Assembly (NCBI GenBank): GCA_041624435.1
Contig: JBFJVB010000075.1
Location: 1 to 15,196, forward strand
Length of the DNA: 15,196 bases
Direction of reading: 5' to 3'
Origin: Oceanococcus sp041624435
GTDB taxonomy: Bacteria > Pseudomonadota > Gammaproteobacteria > Nevskiales > Oceanococcaceae
In this document: positions 14,285-15,196 of the stretch, one piece after another
Layout: each line of letters begins with the position of its first letter
Numbering within the stretch: the stretch's first letter is position 1
Position numbers and translations under genes: made by a program
Notes under the pieces: model-generated
What the model saw: only the letters and a program-made list of their open reading frames with translations
The model's database searches: none
What the model was told of the DNA's origin: nothing

Positions 14285-14701
14285 GCTGATCCCCTTCCTG
14301 TGCCTCTTGGTCGCCACCTGGCGAAAAGATGCAAAACTGATGAATTCCCTTTGCGCAGCCTGGCATCGCCAAACCATCCGGAGCCGCCCTCCTGTGGATG
14401 ATCGCAGCCCTGGAGCCTGCTCTCACGCACACCGAGTAACCCGGGACTGGCGATCAACTGCGCCTGCGGCTGTCAACAGCAGCCAAACCTCCCCTGTGCC
14501 ACTGATCCGGTGGCCTGAGGGCGCCATGATAATGAACCCCGGGTGTGCCGGCCAGCGTTTTGATTGCTGACGGTCCTGCCGAGGCACGAAAATACCGGGC
14601 GGGTTGCGCCGCCATGCTGCGGTCAACCGCAGTGCTGCGTGCTGCGGCTCCCCGCGTTAAGCTGGGTCACGTCTGGAGTCGGTCAACGAGGGGAGGGTGC
14701 C
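14285..14701. other. 417-bp divergent intergenic region (receptor / lemA)
   Basis: No credible gene. It must hold the promoters of the receptor (-) and lemA (+), but I found no hexamer pair good enough to name. Visible structure: a dyad CTGCGGT-CA-ACCGCAG (14617-14632), a smaller dyad GCTGT-CA-ACAGC (14469-14480) with the same GTCAAC centre, a third GTCAAC at 14682-14687, and TGCTGCG repeated at 14615, 14633 and 14640. TGATCGC (14399-14405) and GCGATCA (14450-14456) are complementary. These may be operator sites. Confidence 0.5.
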
Positions 14702-15196
14702 GTGGAAACTGGATCAATCGTGTTCTGGCTGGTGGTGATCGGGGTGATCGGGTATGCGATCAGTATCTATAACCGTCTGGTCACCTCCCGGAATCAGTTC
14801 AAGAATGCCTTTGCCCAGATTGATGTTCAGCTGGAGCGACGCTATGACCTGATTCCGAACCTGGTGGAGACGGCCAAGGGCTATCTGGCCCACGAACGTG
14901 AGACCCTGGCGGCGGTGATCCAGGCGCGCAATTCGGCCCAGTCGGCGGCCAAGCAGGCCTCTGCCCATCCCGAAGACGGCGCCGCCGTGGTCAAGCTCGG
15001 CGCCGCGGAGGGTGTCCTGGGCGGTGCTCTGGGGCGCTTTTTCGCTCTGGCCGAGGCCTATCCGGATCTCAAAGGCAATCAGACCATGCAGCAGCTGATG
15101 GAAGAGCTGAGCTCGACCGAGAACAAGATTGCCTTCGCTCGCCAGTTCTTCAATGACGCCGTCACCGCCTACAACAACGCACGTGAGCAGTTTCCC
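14702..15196 (+). CDS. lemA: LemA family protein (3' end beyond the window)
   Basis: The first 165 codons of a LemA protein, open to the last base of the window; the family is usually about 185-200 residues, so little is missing. It starts at GTG 14702 with GGGGAGGG four bases upstream. Residues about 5-23 (SIVFWLVVIGVIGYAISIY) form the single membrane anchor with the N-terminus outside. The diagnostic block follows: NRLVTSRNQFKNAFAQIDVQ, LERRYDLIPNLVETAKGYL and HERETLAAVI. Later ENKIAFARQFFNDAVTAYNN is also typical. The bulk is a cytoplasmic helical bundle. LemA is of uncertain role; in many bacteria it neighbours a TPM-domain or M48 protease gene, which could lie beyond the edge. Confidence 0.95.
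   Translation, partial: METGSIVFWLVVIGVIGYAISIYNRLVTSRNQFKNAFAQIDVQLERRYDLIPNLVETAKGYLAHERETLAAVIQARNSAQSAAKQASAHPEDGAAVVKLGAAEGVLGGALGRFFALAEAYPDLKGNQTMQQLMEELSSTENKIAFARQFFNDAVTAYNNAREQFP

Overview
The window is high-GC, densely coded DNA from a Gram-negative bacterium. Outer-membrane proteins (a porin and a TonB-dependent receptor), a lipoprotein, YajQ, LemA and short REP palindromes with CGCTCCTAC ends suggest a gammaproteobacterium of the Xanthomonadales / Nevskiales / Pseudomonas type. That placement is inference from gene content and repeat style; no rRNA or other phylogenetic marker is present.

Positions 1-6938 (+ strand) hold a nitrogen-acquisition operon. A near-consensus sigma-54 (RpoN) -24/-12 promoter at 106-122 precedes a porin-like outer-membrane protein (185-1252) and the complete urea ABC transporter urtA-urtB-urtC-urtD-urtE. 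Together they would take urea from the outer membrane to the cytoplasm: porin, then periplasmic binding protein UrtA, permeases UrtB/UrtC, and ATPases UrtD/UrtE. The urtB/C, urtC/D and urtD/E junctions overlap. The one real gap, urtA-urtB, contains a strong rho-independent terminator that should act as an attenuator and leave UrtA in excess. No urease gene is in the window.

Positions 6939-7154, between convergent urtE and an SDR gene, hold three REP palindromes in alternating orientation (REPIN-like).

Positions 7155-14284 are all on the - strand. In transcription order from the right: a large TonB-dependent receptor (probable TTG start, six close cysteine pairs), a PNPOx-like flavin-fold protein, an unrecognised two-TM protein, a coiled-coil protein, a 31-residue Lys-rich protein, yajQ with a small lipoprotein, and the short-chain dehydrogenase. 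Several hairpins separate these into short units.

Positions 14285-14701 are a 417-bp divergent regulatory region. From 14702 to the window end runs the 5' part of lemA (+), cut by the window edge.

I see no CRISPR array, phage, integrase, insertion sequence, tRNA or rRNA. The least familiar material is the 244-residue membrane protein, the 31-residue basic protein, the leader hairpin of yajQ, the REP trio, and the sigma-54/attenuator wiring of the porin-urt operon.
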